Part shown: piece by piece, positions 50,309 to 61,889 of the stretch | Layout: each line of letters begins with the position of its first letter | How positions within the stretch are numbered: the stretch's first letter is position 1 | From: Streptomyces prunicolor NBRC 13075 | GTDB taxonomy: Bacteria > Actinomycetota > Actinomycetes > Streptomycetales > Streptomycetaceae | Reading direction: 5' to 3' | Assembly (NCBI RefSeq): GCF_000367365.1 | Contig: NZ_BARF01000014.1 | Span: 1 to 64,000 of the forward strand | Length of the DNA stretch: 64,000 bases | Translations under genes and position numbers: made by a program | The notes under the pieces: model-generated | Databases searched by the model: none | What the model was told of the DNA's origin: nothing | The model's input: the letters and a program-made list of their open reading frames with translations, nothing else

Positions 50309-51198
50309 GGTGTCCTCGCTTCTTCGTGGTAGCCGAGTGCGTCGAGGGCGCCGACGACGGCGGTGCGGTCGTCGGGGCTCTTGGCGACCGTGCTGAGCGT
50401 GCGGACGATGTCGTCGCGGGCCAGTCGCGCGACCCGCAGCGCCGCCAGGGCGGTGACCCAGTCGATGGCCTCCGCCATGCCGGGCGCCTTGTCGAGGTCC
50501 AACTCGCGTACCCGGCCGATGAATTCGGTCGTGGAGGCGATCAGCGGCTCGTTCGCGGCCGGTACCGTACGGCGCAGGATCTCCGCCGTGCGATCAGGCG
50601 TCGGGAAGTCGATCCAGTGGTAGAGGCAGCGTCTGCGCAGCGCGTCGTGGAGTTCCCGGCTGCGGTTGGAGGTCAGCACCACGACGGGCGGCCGTACGGC
50701 GGTGAAGGTACCCAACTCCGGGATGCTGATGGCGGATTCGCCCAGGAACTCGAAGAGCAGCGCCTCGAACTCGTCGTCGGCCCGGTCGATCTCGTCGATC
50801 AACAGCACCGGCGGCAGCGGGCCTTGATGGCGCACCGCCCGCAACAGGGGCCGGTCGAGCAGGAAGTCCTCGGTGAACAGGTCGGCGTCGGACAGCTCCC
50901 GTCCGTGCGTCTCGGTGAGCCGGACGGCGAGCAGTTGGCGCTGGTAGTTCCACTCGTACAGCGCCTCGCCCGCCGTCAGCCCCTCGTAGCACTGGAGCCG
51001 GATCAGCGGGGTGTCCAGCGCCTTGGCGAGCGCCTTCGCGGCACTGGTCTTGCCCACGCCGGGCTCGCCCTCCAGCAGCAGCGGCCGGTCGAGCAGCGTG
51101 GCCAGGAGAAGGGCGGTCGCCGTGCCGTCGTCGACGAGGTGGCCGACCTCGTCGAGCCGCCGCCGTACGTCGTCGGCGTCCGCGAACAGTCGGCTCAC
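50305..51198 (-). CDS. MoxR-family AAA+ ATPase (CoxD-like)
   Basis: A 297-residue AAA+ ATPase. GTG 51198 overlaps the XdhC stop as GTGA. Walker A is LLLEGEPGVGKTSAAKAL (about 37-54), Walker B is PVLLIDEIDRADDEFEALL, the sensor is VVLTSNRSRELHDALRRRCLYHWIDFPTP, and a C-terminal lid follows. CoxD-type ATPases are required with CoxE to insert the Cu/S cluster in CO dehydrogenase (established for the Oligotropha enzyme). It is read with coxG. Confidence 0.9.
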   Translation of the reverse strand: MSRLFADADDVRRRLDEVGHLVDDGTATALLLATLLDRPLLLEGEPGVGKTSAAKALAKALDTPLIRLQCYEGLTAGEALYEWNYQRQLLAVRLTETHGRELSDADLFTEDFLLDRPLLRAVRHQGPLPPVLLIDEIDRADDEFEALLFEFLGESAISIPELGTFTAVRPPVVVLTSNRSRELHDALRRRCLYHWIDFPTPDRTAEILRRTVPAANEPLIASTTEFIGRVRELDLDKAPGMAEAIDWVTALAALRVARLARDDIVRTLSTVAKSPDDRTAVVGALDALGYHEEARTP

Positions 51199-52076
51199 CC
51201 GGTGGCCCGCCCACCCGCGGACAAGCGGTCCCGGCAGCCCGGACCGCAGAACCAGAACTCGCCCTCCCCGGTGGTGAGATGGGGTGTGTCTGGGCCCATG
51301 GTCACGGTCATGCCGCACACCGGGTCCACGGCCTGGGAAGGGCGCTCGGGTACGGGTGCCTTTGCCGCGTGGACGACTCGCACCACGTCCGCGAGGATCG
51401 ACAGCGCGATCTCCGGTGGCGTACGGGCGCCGATGTCCAGCCCGGCCGGAGCCTGCACGCGGGCCCGTTCCGACTCGGTCAGGCCCAGTTCGTCGAGGAG
51501 GGCGGCGGCACGGCGGTGGCTGGCGACCAGCGCGATGTGACCGACGCCCGCGTCGAGGGCGGCGCGCAGGGACTCCGCGTCGCCGCGGCCCTGCCCGGCC
51601 ACGATCACCGCCGATGTGTGGGCGGTGGGCGGGAGTTCGGGCAGGGAGCGGGCCGTGGCGTAGCCGAGCAGGGCGGCGAACGCGACGCAGGCCTCCGCGA
51701 CCGGCGTGGTCCCGACGACCTCGATCAGCGGCGGTGGCAGCACCGGCTCCAGGAAGATCTCCAACGCGCCTCCGGACAGGCAGGGGTTGACCACGACCCG
51801 AGCCCCCGGCGTCTCGGGGAACTCGGCGTCCCCCTGCGGCAGGACGCGCAGCAGCAGCGGTCCGCCGTCGTGCAGGGCGCCGAGCGCGGCCGTGCGCACG
51901 GAACCTTCGGCGCACTGGCCGCCGACGAAGCCGTCGATGGTGCCGTCGCCGTGCACGATGGCCTCGTCGCCGGGGTGTGCCGAGGCGGGTGCCTGGGCGC
52001 GCACCACGCGCGCGTGGACGAACGGCACACGCCGCTCGGTGAGTTCGAGCGCGCGGGCACTCAACTTGCCGGTCAT
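51195..52076 (-). CDS. XdhC-like protein with C-terminal YHS domain
   Basis: A 293-residue XdhC-family molybdoenzyme maturation protein. ATG 52076 has GAAGG upstream. N-terminal XdhC segments include RRVPFVHARVVRAQAPASAHPGDEAIVHGDGTIDGFVGGQCAE, a site that binds the molybdenum cofactor or nucleotide. The C-terminal ~45 residues form a YHS-like metal domain (DPVCGMTVTMGPDTPHLTTGEGEFWFCGPGC), an unusual fusion in this role. XdhC members bind Mo cofactor and help its sulfuration or insertion. The YHS part could carry copper or iron for the CuSMo centre (inference). Confidence 0.87.
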   Translation of the reverse strand: MTGKLSARALELTERRVPFVHARVVRAQAPASAHPGDEAIVHGDGTIDGFVGGQCAEGSVRTAALGALHDGGPLLLRVLPQGDAEFPETPGARVVVNPCLSGGALEIFLEPVLPPPLIEVVGTTPVAEACVAFAALLGYATARSLPELPPTAHTSAVIVAGQGRGDAESLRAALDAGVGHIALVASHRRAAALLDELGLTESERARVQAPAGLDIGARTPPEIALSILADVVRVVHAAKAPVPERPSQAVDPVCGMTVTMGPDTPHLTTGEGEFWFCGPGCRDRLSAGGRATG

Positions 52077-52087
52077 CACAGCCACCT

Positions 52088-54480
<2,393 letters not shown>

Positions 54481-54484
<4 letters not shown>

Positions 54485-54990
54485 GACGCGCTCCCTGAAG
54501 TGGCTTGTGTTTCCAGGGAAGTTCGGGTCCCCGCCTCCTCGGCCGCCGCCCACCGGACGGAGCGGACGATGGTCGCGTAACCGGTGCAGCGGCAGATCTG
54601 TCCGGAGATCGCCTCGCGGATCTCCGTGTCGGAGGGGTCGGGGTTGCGGTCCAGCAGCGCACGCGCGGTCATCATCATGCCGGGGGTGCAGAAGCCGCAC
54701 TGGAGGCCGTGGCACTCGACGAACCCGCGCTGCACCGGGTCGAGTTCACCGTTCTGTTCGAGCCCCTCGACCGTGCGCACCTCGTGTCCGCCCGCCATCG
54801 CGGCAAGGACGGTGCAGGACTTGACCGGTTCGCCGTCCAGCCACACCACGCACGTACCGCAGTTGCTGGTGTCGCACCCCCAGTGGGTGCCGGTCAGCCG
54901 CAGGTGGTCGCGCAGGAAGTGGACGAGCAGCAGCCGCCCCTCGATCTCCCGGGTGACCTCTTCGCCGTTGACGACCATGCTGACCTGCAC
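54481..54990 (-). CDS. coxS: CO dehydrogenase small [2Fe-2S] subunit
   Basis: A 169-residue iron-sulfur subunit. GTG 54990 is chosen because AGGAGG lies 7 bases upstream and CoxM ends just before (54993). Two [2Fe-2S] motifs are present: CDTSNCGTCVVWLDGEPVKSC and CGFCTPGMMMTARALL with CRCTGY. It transfers electrons between the Mo site and FAD. It overlaps coxL by ATGA. Confidence 0.93.
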
Positions 54991-54992
54991 GA

Positions 54993-55874
54993 TCACACCT
55001 CCTGTCCGTCGATGCGGGCCACGGCCCGGCGCAGCACGCGCAGGGTCAACTCCCGCGCCAGATGCCGTTTGTACTCGGCGCTGCCGCGCCGGTCGGTCAC
55101 CGGCGAGCAGGCCTCGGCCGCGATGTCCCCGGCCTGTCCGAACAGTTCCTCCGTCGGGCGCCGGCCGCGCAGGGCGTCGGCGATGCCGGGGATCCCGGCC
55201 GTGTTCGGTCCTACGGCGGCGAGGCCCACCCGGGCGTCGGCGATGAGTCCGTCGCCGTCCAGCCACACCGCGGCGCCGGCCGACACCACCGCCCAGTCAC
55301 CGGCCCGCCGTTCGACCTTCTCGTAGGCGCTGGATCCGTTCGGGCGCACCGGGAAGCGGACTTCGGTGAGGATCTCCGCGTCGCCCACGGCGGTCTCGTA
55401 CGGTCCGCGGTGGAAGTCCTCCATGGACACCACCCGTTCGCCGTCCCTGCCCTGGATCACGCAACTCGCGTCGAGAGTGGTGCAGACCGCGGAGAGGTCC
55501 TCGGACGGGTCGGCCTGGCACAGGGAGCCGCCGAGCGTGCCCCGGTTGCGCACCACGGGGTCGGCGATGACGCGTTCGGCGTCACGGAACACCGGGAAGG
55601 CGGCGGCGAGTTCGTCCGACTCCAGCAGCTCACGGTGGCGGGTCATCGCGCCGATGCGGATCAGTCCGGGTTCGACGCGGACGTAGCCCAGTTCGTCGTG
55701 CAGGTCGTTGATGTCGATCAGGTACTCGAAGTTGGCCAGCCGCAACTTCATCATCGGGATCAGACTGTGCCCGCCGGCCACCAGCCGTGCCGTGTCGCCC
55801 AGGCGGTCGAGCAGTGCGACCGCCTCACCGACGCTGCCGACCCGCTGGTACTCGAACGGAGCGGGAACCTGCAT
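54993..55874 (-). CDS. coxM: CO dehydrogenase FAD (medium) subunit
   Basis: A 293-residue FAD-binding subunit, first gene of the cox operon. The start is MQVPAPFEYQRVGSVGEAVALLDRLG. FAD motifs are RLVAGGHSLIPMMKLRLANFEYLIDIND and NRGTLGGSLCQADPSEDLSAV. It oxidises the small subunit and donates electrons to the quinone side. The order M-S-L matches aerobic CODH. The 110-bp gap upstream separates it from the DyP gene. Confidence 0.92.
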   Translation of the reverse strand: MQVPAPFEYQRVGSVGEAVALLDRLGDTARLVAGGHSLIPMMKLRLANFEYLIDINDLHDELGYVRVEPGLIRIGAMTRHRELLESDELAAAFPVFRDAERVIADPVVRNRGTLGGSLCQADPSEDLSAVCTTLDASCVIQGRDGERVVSMEDFHRGPYETAVGDAEILTEVRFPVRPNGSSAYEKVERRAGDWAVVSAGAAVWLDGDGLIADARVGLAAVGPNTAGIPGIADALRGRRPTEELFGQAGDIAAEACSPVTDRRGSAEYKRHLARELTLRVLRRAVARIDGQEV

Positions 55875-55984
55875 ACCGCAATCCCCCTGTCCTGCACGGC
55901 GGTTGGCCGGTCGGCCGGGTGCCGTGTCCGGGCCTCATTGGGCGCCCGGCGGACAGGGGTGTCAACGGCTGGTTAACCCTTCAC

Positions 55985-56980
55985 TTAAGTTGCTCGCCCA
56001 GGGGAGGTCGGAAGGTCGTCGAGGAAGTCTGCCGAGGGGATGTAGAAAAGGTTTCCGGTGACGGCTGTGGAGAAGTCCAGGATGCGGTCGTGGGACGCGG
56101 AGTCGGTGCCCAGGAACATGTTGCGCAGCATCTGCTCGGTCACGGAGGGCGTCCGGGCGTACCCGATGAAGTAGGTGCCGAACTCGCCCTGACCGGCGCT
56201 GCCGAACGGCATGTTGTCGCGCAGGATCTTCCGCTCGGTGCCGTCCGGGCCGGTGATGACGTTGAGGGCGATGTGCGAGTCGGCCGGCTTGACGTCGTCG
56301 TCCATCTCCATGTTGGTCAACTTGCTGCGCCCGATGGCCCGTTCCTGTTGCTCCACCGGCAGCGCGTTCCAGGCCGCCATGTCGTGGACGTACTTCTGCA
56401 CGATCACATAGCTGCCGCCCGCGAACTCCGGGTCCTCGCCGCCGACCACCACCGCCTCGCGGGCCACCCGCCCGACCGGGTTCTCCGTGCCGTCGACGAA
56501 GCCCAGCAGATCGCGCACGTCGAAGTACTGGAACCCGGACACCTCGTCGGCCACGGCGACCGCACCGCCCAGCCGCCCCATGATCTCGGCGGCCAACTCG
56601 AAGCACAGGTCGGCCCGTACGGCCTTGATGTGGAAGAGCAGGTCGCCCGGGGTGGAGACGGCCGTGTGACGGTCGCCGGTGAGTTCAGGGAACGGATGCA
56701 GCTCGGCGGGGCGCGGACCGTCGAACAGCCGGTCCCACACCTGCGACCCGATGCCGGTCACACAGCTGAGCCGCCCGTCCGGCGCGCGGAACCCGATGGA
56801 CCGGATCAACCCGCCCAGATCTTCGAGGAGTTGGCGCACCGTCTCCTCGCCGCCCGGCTCCACGGTGACGACGAGGAAGGTGGCGCTGGGTGTCAGCGAC
56901 TCCAGCACCGCCTGCGTGGTCGGGACGCCCTCGCCGCCGCTGGTGCCGTCCGTACGCTCGACCGAGCCGTCAACTGTCAT
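55985..56980 (-). CDS. DyP-type peroxidase
   Basis: A 331-residue dye-decolourising peroxidase. ATG 56980 has GGAGG about ten bases upstream (an ATG nine bases earlier is too close). It has the GXXDG motif in LLGFVDGTENPVGR, distal aspartate included, the proximal-heme histidine in KPADSHIALNVIT, and the arginine region NMPFGSAGQGEFGTYFIGYARTP. Type B-like. It lacks an obvious encapsulin-targeting tail at its C-terminus (ends LPTSPGRAT). A free cytoplasmic haem peroxidase is likely, with substrate unknown. It lies directly upstream of the cox operon on the same strand. Confidence 0.9.
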   Translation of the reverse strand: MTVDGSVERTDGTSGGEGVPTTQAVLESLTPSATFLVVTVEPGGEETVRQLLEDLGGLIRSIGFRAPDGRLSCVTGIGSQVWDRLFDGPRPAELHPFPELTGDRHTAVSTPGDLLFHIKAVRADLCFELAAEIMGRLGGAVAVADEVSGFQYFDVRDLLGFVDGTENPVGRVAREAVVVGGEDPEFAGGSYVIVQKYVHDMAAWNALPVEQQERAIGRSKLTNMEMDDDVKPADSHIALNVITGPDGTERKILRDNMPFGSAGQGEFGTYFIGYARTPSVTEQMLRNMFLGTDSASHDRILDFSTAVTGNLFYIPSADFLDDLPTSPGRAT

Positions 56981-57041
56981 GTACGTCATGCCTCCGCGCT
57001 GTCCTGGGAAGTGCCGGCCATGACGGCCGGCACTCTGCGAC

Positions 57042-58085
57042 TCAGCCGAGTTTCCCAGTCCGCGCGTCCTGCCACAGGTCGACGCCACCGTCCACGGCGT
57101 ACGAGTCGATCTCGGCCAGCTCCTCGGCGCTGAACGCGAGGTTGTCCAGCGCGGCCACGTTCTGTTCGAGCTGCTCCGTGCGGGACGCGCCGATGACCAG
57201 CGAGGTGACCCGCTCGTCCCGCAGTGCCCAGGCCAACGCCATCTGCGCCAGGGTCTGCCCGCGCCGCCCCGCGATGTCGTTCAGCGCGCGCAGCCGGCGC
57301 ACCATGTCCTCGGTCAGCCAGCCCGCGTCGAACGACGTGCCCTGCGCGGCCCGCGACCCCTCCGGGATCCCGTCCAGGTACCGCCCGGTCAGCAGCCCCT
57401 GCGACAGCGCCGTGAAGCCGATGACCCCGAAGCCCTCGTCCTGCGCGGCATCGAGCAGTCCGTCGTCCTCGATCCACCGGTTGAGCATGTTGTACGACGG
57501 CTGGTGGATGAGCAGTGGCGTGCCCAGCTCGCGCAGGATCGCGGCGGCCTCACGGGAGCGCTCGGCGTCGTAGGAGGAGATACCGACGTAGAGCGCCTTG
57601 CCCTGGCGGACGGCGGTGTCCAGCGCGCCCATGGTCTCTTCCAGCGGGGTGCCGGCGTCGAGGCGGTGGGAGTAGAAGATGTCCACGTAGTCGAGGCCGG
57701 TGCGCTTCAGCGACTGGTCGAGCGAGGCCAGGACGTACTTGCGAGAGCCGCCGCCCTGGCCGTAGGGGCCCGGCCACATGTCCCAGCCGGCCTTGGTGGA
57801 GACGACCAGTTCGTCCCGGTACGGCGCGAGGTCCTGCTTCAGCAGTCGGCCGAAGTTGGACTCGGCGGCGCCGTAGGGCGGGCCGTAGTTGTTCGCCAGG
57901 TCGTGGTGGGTGATGCCTAGGTCGAAGGCGCGCAGCGCGATCTCGCGCTGGGTCTCGAAGGGGCGGTCGTCACCGAAGTTGTGCCAGTAGCCCAGCGAGA
58001 GCAGGGGCAGGTCGAGCCCCGAGCGGCCGGTGCGGCGGTAGCGCATCGTGCTGTCGTAGCGCCCCGGATCTGCGATGTGGTTCAC
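57042..58085 (-). CDS. Aldo/keto reductase (YghZ-type)
   Basis: A 347-residue NADPH-dependent aldo/keto reductase close to L-glyceraldehyde-3-phosphate reductase. GTG 58085 begins VNHIADPGRYDSTMRYRRTGRSGLDLPLLSLGYWHNFG. It has the aspartate-tyrosine region (FDLGITHHDLANNYGPPYGAAE) and the catalytic lysine region (ELVVSTKAGWDMWPGPYGQGGGSRKYV). The C-terminal VTSLVIGASRTEQLEQN is the NADP-binding pocket. It may detoxify aldehydes. Divergent from an LLM flavoenzyme. Confidence 0.9.
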   Translation of the reverse strand: MNHIADPGRYDSTMRYRRTGRSGLDLPLLSLGYWHNFGDDRPFETQREIALRAFDLGITHHDLANNYGPPYGAAESNFGRLLKQDLAPYRDELVVSTKAGWDMWPGPYGQGGGSRKYVLASLDQSLKRTGLDYVDIFYSHRLDAGTPLEETMGALDTAVRQGKALYVGISSYDAERSREAAAILRELGTPLLIHQPSYNMLNRWIEDDGLLDAAQDEGFGVIGFTALSQGLLTGRYLDGIPEGSRAAQGTSFDAGWLTEDMVRRLRALNDIAGRRGQTLAQMALAWALRDERVTSLVIGASRTEQLEQNVAALDNLAFSAEELAEIDSYAVDGGVDLWQDARTGKLG

Positions 58086-58230
58086 GACGCCCACTGTGCC
58101 CGCGCCCGCCGTGCGCGTCCAACCGATCCCTTTCATCGGATTCAGCAGCCCCGGCACTTAATCCGGGAGCGGCTCGCTGAGCGGACCGAAGCTGTTCGAC
58201 GGTCCCTCGTTCGTCCCTAGGGTCCTCTCC

Positions 58231-59301
58231 ATGAACAGCGACATTTCGGTGAGCCGCGACGAGGGCCCGCTGCGGATCGGCGTGCGTATCCCGCCCTGCG
58301 ACCGGGCGGACCGGGTGGCCCGGGCCGTACGGCGGGCCGAGGAGCTCGGCTTCGACCAAGTGTGGTTCCCCGACTCGCAGTTGCTGTGGCGGGACGTGTT
58401 CACCACACTCACCGCGGCGGCCTTCGCCACCGAGCGGATCGGCCTCGGCACCGCCGTCACCAACCTGGCGACCCGGCACCCGTCCGTCGTCGCGTCGGCC
58501 GCGCGCAGCGTTGCCGAACTCGCGCCCGGCCGGTTCACCCTCGGCCTAGGCGTCGGCAACAGCTCCGTCGCACCCGTCGGCCTGCGGCAGACCGGCTCGG
58601 CGGAACTGCGCGAGGGCCTGAGCATGCTGCGCGCCCTGCTGGACGGGCGCGACTGGGACTTCGAGGGCAAGATCCGCTCCCGGCTGCGCGACCCCCAGCC
58701 GTCCGTGCCGCTGCACCTGGCGGCGAGCGGGCCGCGCAACCTGCGCCTCGCCGGTGAGATCGCCGACGGCGTCATCCTGCTGAGCGGAGTCTCGCCGCGC
58801 ACCCTGGCCGCCGCCACCGCCCGGGTGCGGGAGGGCGTGGAATCGGCCGGCCGGAACGCCGAGACACTCCCGGTCACGGTGTCCGCGTTCTGCGCGGTCA
58901 CCGACGACATCGAGGCCGAGGCCCGCCGGATCAAACCGATCTGCGCCTCGATCGCCCAGAACGGCGGCGCGTCCTTCCTCGCCCTCGCCGGCATCGACGT
59001 GGACGTCCCGGCCACGGTGGAGGGCGTCTACCCGGACCTCGTGCACGCCGAGGACTGGGACGAGGCCGTCAGGATCTGCTCGGCCTGGATCAGCGACGAG
59101 GCGGCCGTCCGGTTCGCCGAGGAGTTCTGCCTGATCGGCACAGCCGCACAGATCACCCAACGCCTGCGCACCCTGCGCGAGTTGGGCGTGACCGACGTCT
59201 TTCTCCAGCACGTCGGCTCCTACGACCTGCCCACCGACCTGATCGAGACCGTCGGCGCCTCGGTCCTGCCGGCCCTCCGCTCAGGTGCTCTCCGGGGATG
59301 A
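58231..59301 (+). CDS. LLM/F420-type flavin oxidoreductase
   Basis: A 356-residue bacterial luciferase-like protein. The start MNSDISVSRDEGPLRIGVRIPPC leads to RAEELGFDQVWFPDSQLLWRDVFTTLTAAAFATERIGLGTAVTNLATRHPSVVASAARSVAELAPGRFTLGLGVGN, typical of F420-dependent methylene-THMPT reductase-like LLM enzymes. It then contains HLAASGPRNLRLAGEIADGVILLS. It likely uses F420 or FMN to reduce or oxidise a small substrate. Divergent from the aldo/keto reductase. Confidence 0.88.
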   Translation: MNSDISVSRDEGPLRIGVRIPPCDRADRVARAVRRAEELGFDQVWFPDSQLLWRDVFTTLTAAAFATERIGLGTAVTNLATRHPSVVASAARSVAELAPGRFTLGLGVGNSSVAPVGLRQTGSAELREGLSMLRALLDGRDWDFEGKIRSRLRDPQPSVPLHLAASGPRNLRLAGEIADGVILLSGVSPRTLAAATARVREGVESAGRNAETLPVTVSAFCAVTDDIEAEARRIKPICASIAQNGGASFLALAGIDVDVPATVEGVYPDLVHAEDWDEAVRICSAWISDEAAVRFAEEFCLIGTAAQITQRLRTLRELGVTDVFLQHVGSYDLPTDLIETVGASVLPALRSGALRG

Positions 59302-59306
59302 GACCG

Positions 59307-60587
59307 TCAGCGGGTTCCCGCCGCGGGCAGCAGATCCTTGCGTACGACGCCGTCCTGGACGACACACACGATGTTGCCGGGGTCGCCGAGCACGCCGATG
59401 TCCGCGAGCGGGTCCCCGTCGCACAGGATCAGGTCGGCGGTCTTGCCCACGGTCAGTGTGCCCAACTGGTCGGACAGACCCAGGAGTTCGGCGGAGACGC
59501 TGGTACCGGCGACGATCGCGGTCATCGGGTCCATGCCCAGGTCCACGAGGAAGCGCAGCTCCAGCAGGTTCTGGCCGTGCGGGCAGACCGCCGCGTCGGT
59601 GCCGAGCGCGATACGGGCGCCCTGGTCGATGGCGCGGGCGATGTTCTCCTTGGTGATGCCCGACCAGCGGACCTTCTTCTGATAGTGGTGCTCCGGCATC
59701 AGGTTCTTGTCGATGCCCGCGAACACCGTGGACAGGGTCGGCACCACGAACGTGCCCCGCTCGCCCGCCAGGTCCAGCGCCCGCTCGTCCAGCCCGTAGC
59801 CGTGCTCGATGCTGGTGACACCGCCGCGGATGGCGTTGATGATGCCCGCGGTGCCCTGCGCGTGCGCGGCGACCGGCTTGCCGCCGTGGCGTCGGCACTC
59901 GTCCACCACGGCCCGGATCTCCTCCTCCATCAGCCCCTCGTCCTCGGGCTGGTCGTAGGGGCTGGCCATGCCGCCGGACGCGCAGATCTTGACCACGTCG
60001 GCACCCGCGCGGATCACCTTGCGCACGGCGAGCCGGGACTCGTCCACGGTGTCGGCCAGTTCGGCCATCTCGCCGCCGCTGAGGTCGGTGCCGTCCAGCA
60101 TGCGGAAGTCGGCGTGCCCGCCGGTGTGGCTGATGATCCGTACGGCGGTGTGCAGCCGGGGGCCGACGATCCGGCCGGTCTCCACGGCCGTACGGAACCC
60201 GGTGGACAGTCCGCCCAGGTCACGGGCGGTGGTGATGCCCGCGTCCAGGGTCTGCCGCAGCCGCGTCGCGGTGTCGTAGGTCACCAGGACCGGGTCCAGT
60301 TCGCCGCGCCGCCCGGGTGGCGAGCCCTGCGCGTACGCGAGGTGGGTGTGGCAGTCGAAGAACCCGGGGAGCACGGTCCGGCCGCCGGCGTCGATGATCC
60401 GGACCGCGGAGCCGTCACCGGGCACGGGCGGGGCCGTAGCCGCTGGTCCGGCGTAGGCGATCGTTCCCTCCGCGTCCGCGACGACGACGGCGTCGGTCAC
60501 CGGCAGCGCACCGGTACCGTCGATGAGGCGGGCGTTCTCAACGCGCAACATGGTCCGAAAGGTCTCTTGCGTCATGGCATCCGTCAT
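59307..60587 (-). CDS. Amidohydrolase
   Basis: A 426-residue metal-dependent amidohydrolase. The metal site HTH is in VLPGFFDCHTHLAYAQG. Further ligands are in VAAHAQGTAGI and SIEHGYGL, and late in IALGTDAAVCPHG. It resembles imidazolonepropionase/Xaa-Pro dipeptidase-like amidohydrolases. Substrate unknown. It is divergent from an AsnC-type regulator, across a gap with three direct repeats, so AsnC probably controls it. Confidence 0.9.
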   Translation of the reverse strand: MTDAMTQETFRTMLRVENARLIDGTGALPVTDAVVVADAEGTIAYAGPAATAPPVPGDGSAVRIIDAGGRTVLPGFFDCHTHLAYAQGSPPGRRGELDPVLVTYDTATRLRQTLDAGITTARDLGGLSTGFRTAVETGRIVGPRLHTAVRIISHTGGHADFRMLDGTDLSGGEMAELADTVDESRLAVRKVIRAGADVVKICASGGMASPYDQPEDEGLMEEEIRAVVDECRRHGGKPVAAHAQGTAGIINAIRGGVTSIEHGYGLDERALDLAGERGTFVVPTLSTVFAGIDKNLMPEHHYQKKVRWSGITKENIARAIDQGARIALGTDAAVCPHGQNLLELRFLVDLGMDPMTAIVAGTSVSAELLGLSDQLGTLTVGKTADLILCDGDPLADIGVLGDPGNIVCVVQDGVVRKDLLPAAGTR

Positions 60588-60604
60588 GGTGGGGCCGAAT
60601 CACT

Positions 60605-60650
60605 CCTCGGTATCAGGAACCTCGGTGTCGGGGAACCTCGCTATCAGGAA
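60605..60650. promoter_or_regulatory. Three 15-16 bp direct repeats (AsnC site candidate)
   Basis: CCTCGGTATCAGGAA (60605-60619), CCTCGGTGTCGGGGAA (60620-60635), CCTCGCTATCAGGAA (60636-60650) follow one another directly between the amidohydrolase and AsnC genes. Head-to-tail copies suit a multimeric AsnC/Lrp-type regulator wrapping DNA. Confidence 0.7.
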
Positions 60651-60670
60651 CAGGCGAAAGGGAGTCTGCA

Positions 60671-61846
60671 ATGGACGAGATAACCCCGCGCTACGGTGCA
60701 GCTTCCGATCCCGATTTCAGTCGGGCGCGCAGGAATACGCCGTCCCAGGAGGCGCAGGATTTCGCTGCCGCGGATCTCGACGAACTGGACCGCGGAGTCG
60801 TGCACGCCTTGCAGATCCACCCCCGGGCCCCCTGGACCCTGGTCGGTGATGTGCTCGGCGTGAACCCGGTGACGGTCGCCCGGCGCTGGCAGCGGCTGGA
60901 GGAGGCCGGACTCGCGTGGGTGACCGCCTACCCGAGGCTGTCGGACTCCCGGATCGTGGTGACGGGCATCGTCGAGGTCGACACCGAGCCCGGTGTCGCC
61001 GAGGACGTGGCCCGCGCCCTCGCCGCCGAGCACGCCGTGGCCAACGTCAAGATCACGGCCGGCGGCCGCGATGTCGTCACCGCCGTCCAGACCCGGGACC
61101 TCGACGAACTCGCCCACCTCACCACCCGGCTCTTCCAGCAGACACCGGGCGTCCGCGCGACCCGCACCCACGTCTCCACCGGCGTCCCCACCGAGGGCAG
61201 CCGCTGGCGCCTGCGCAGCCTGGACGCGGCCCAGTGCGCCCGCATCGAGGCGAGCCACGCCTCGGACGTCCCGCCCGACCCGGGCACAGGGTCCACCGCG
61301 CCCTGGGACTCCCTGGACGCGCAGATCCTCGAACTCCTCAGCTCCGACGGCCGGATGTCGATCCGCGCCCTCGCGACCGCGACCGGCGTCGGCGTCACCA
61401 CCGTCCGCCGCAGACTCCAGTCGCTGCTGGCCTCCCGCGTGAGCCTGCGCTGCGACCTGGCCCGGCGGCTGTCCGGCTGGCCGCTGGCGGCGGTGTACTT
61501 CGCGTCCGTGCCCGCCCTGCACCTGGAGGAGACCAGCCGCGTCCTGTCGGGCATACGGGAGGTCCGCTCGTGCGCGATCACCGCGGGCCCGCACAACCTC
61601 GTGATCGACGTCTGGCTGCGCGCGCTGGCCGACGTGCACACCTTCGAGGCACACCTGTCGCGTCGGCTCCCGCGCCTGGTGATCGACGACCGCTCGGTGG
61701 TCCTGCGCACGGTGAAGCACATGGGCCGGATCCTGGACCGCGACGGCCGCTGTGTCGGCGTCGTCCCGCTGCGCGAACCCCAGGGATCCCACCTCCCCAC
61801 CGACAGCCTCATCGCCGTACCGGACGACAAACGCCTCTGGCGCTGA
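60671..61846 (+). CDS. AsnC/Lrp-family regulator with two HTH units
   Basis: A 391-residue protein, about twice the family size. GAAAGGGAG precedes the start. The first unit (about 35-180) has the HTH region LDRGVVHALQIHPRAPWTLVGDVLGVNPVTVARRWQRLEEAGLAWV and a Lrp-like sensor. The second unit (about 215-380) has LDAQILELLSSDGRMSIRALATATGVGVTTVRRRLQSLLASRV and another sensor. So it is an internal tandem of AsnC domains. It is divergent from the amidohydrolase, with direct repeats between, and likely responds to an amino acid or peptide-type compound. Confidence 0.88.
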   Translation: MDEITPRYGAASDPDFSRARRNTPSQEAQDFAAADLDELDRGVVHALQIHPRAPWTLVGDVLGVNPVTVARRWQRLEEAGLAWVTAYPRLSDSRIVVTGIVEVDTEPGVAEDVARALAAEHAVANVKITAGGRDVVTAVQTRDLDELAHLTTRLFQQTPGVRATRTHVSTGVPTEGSRWRLRSLDAAQCARIEASHASDVPPDPGTGSTAPWDSLDAQILELLSSDGRMSIRALATATGVGVTTVRRRLQSLLASRVSLRCDLARRLSGWPLAAVYFASVPALHLEETSRVLSGIREVRSCAITAGPHNLVIDVWLRALADVHTFEAHLSRRLPRLVIDDRSVVLRTVKHMGRILDRDGRCVGVVPLREPQGSHLPTDSLIAVPDDKRLWR

Positions 61847-61889
61847 CACCCCGAACTGCCTTTGCTGTGAAGATTGTTGAGGAGCACCG

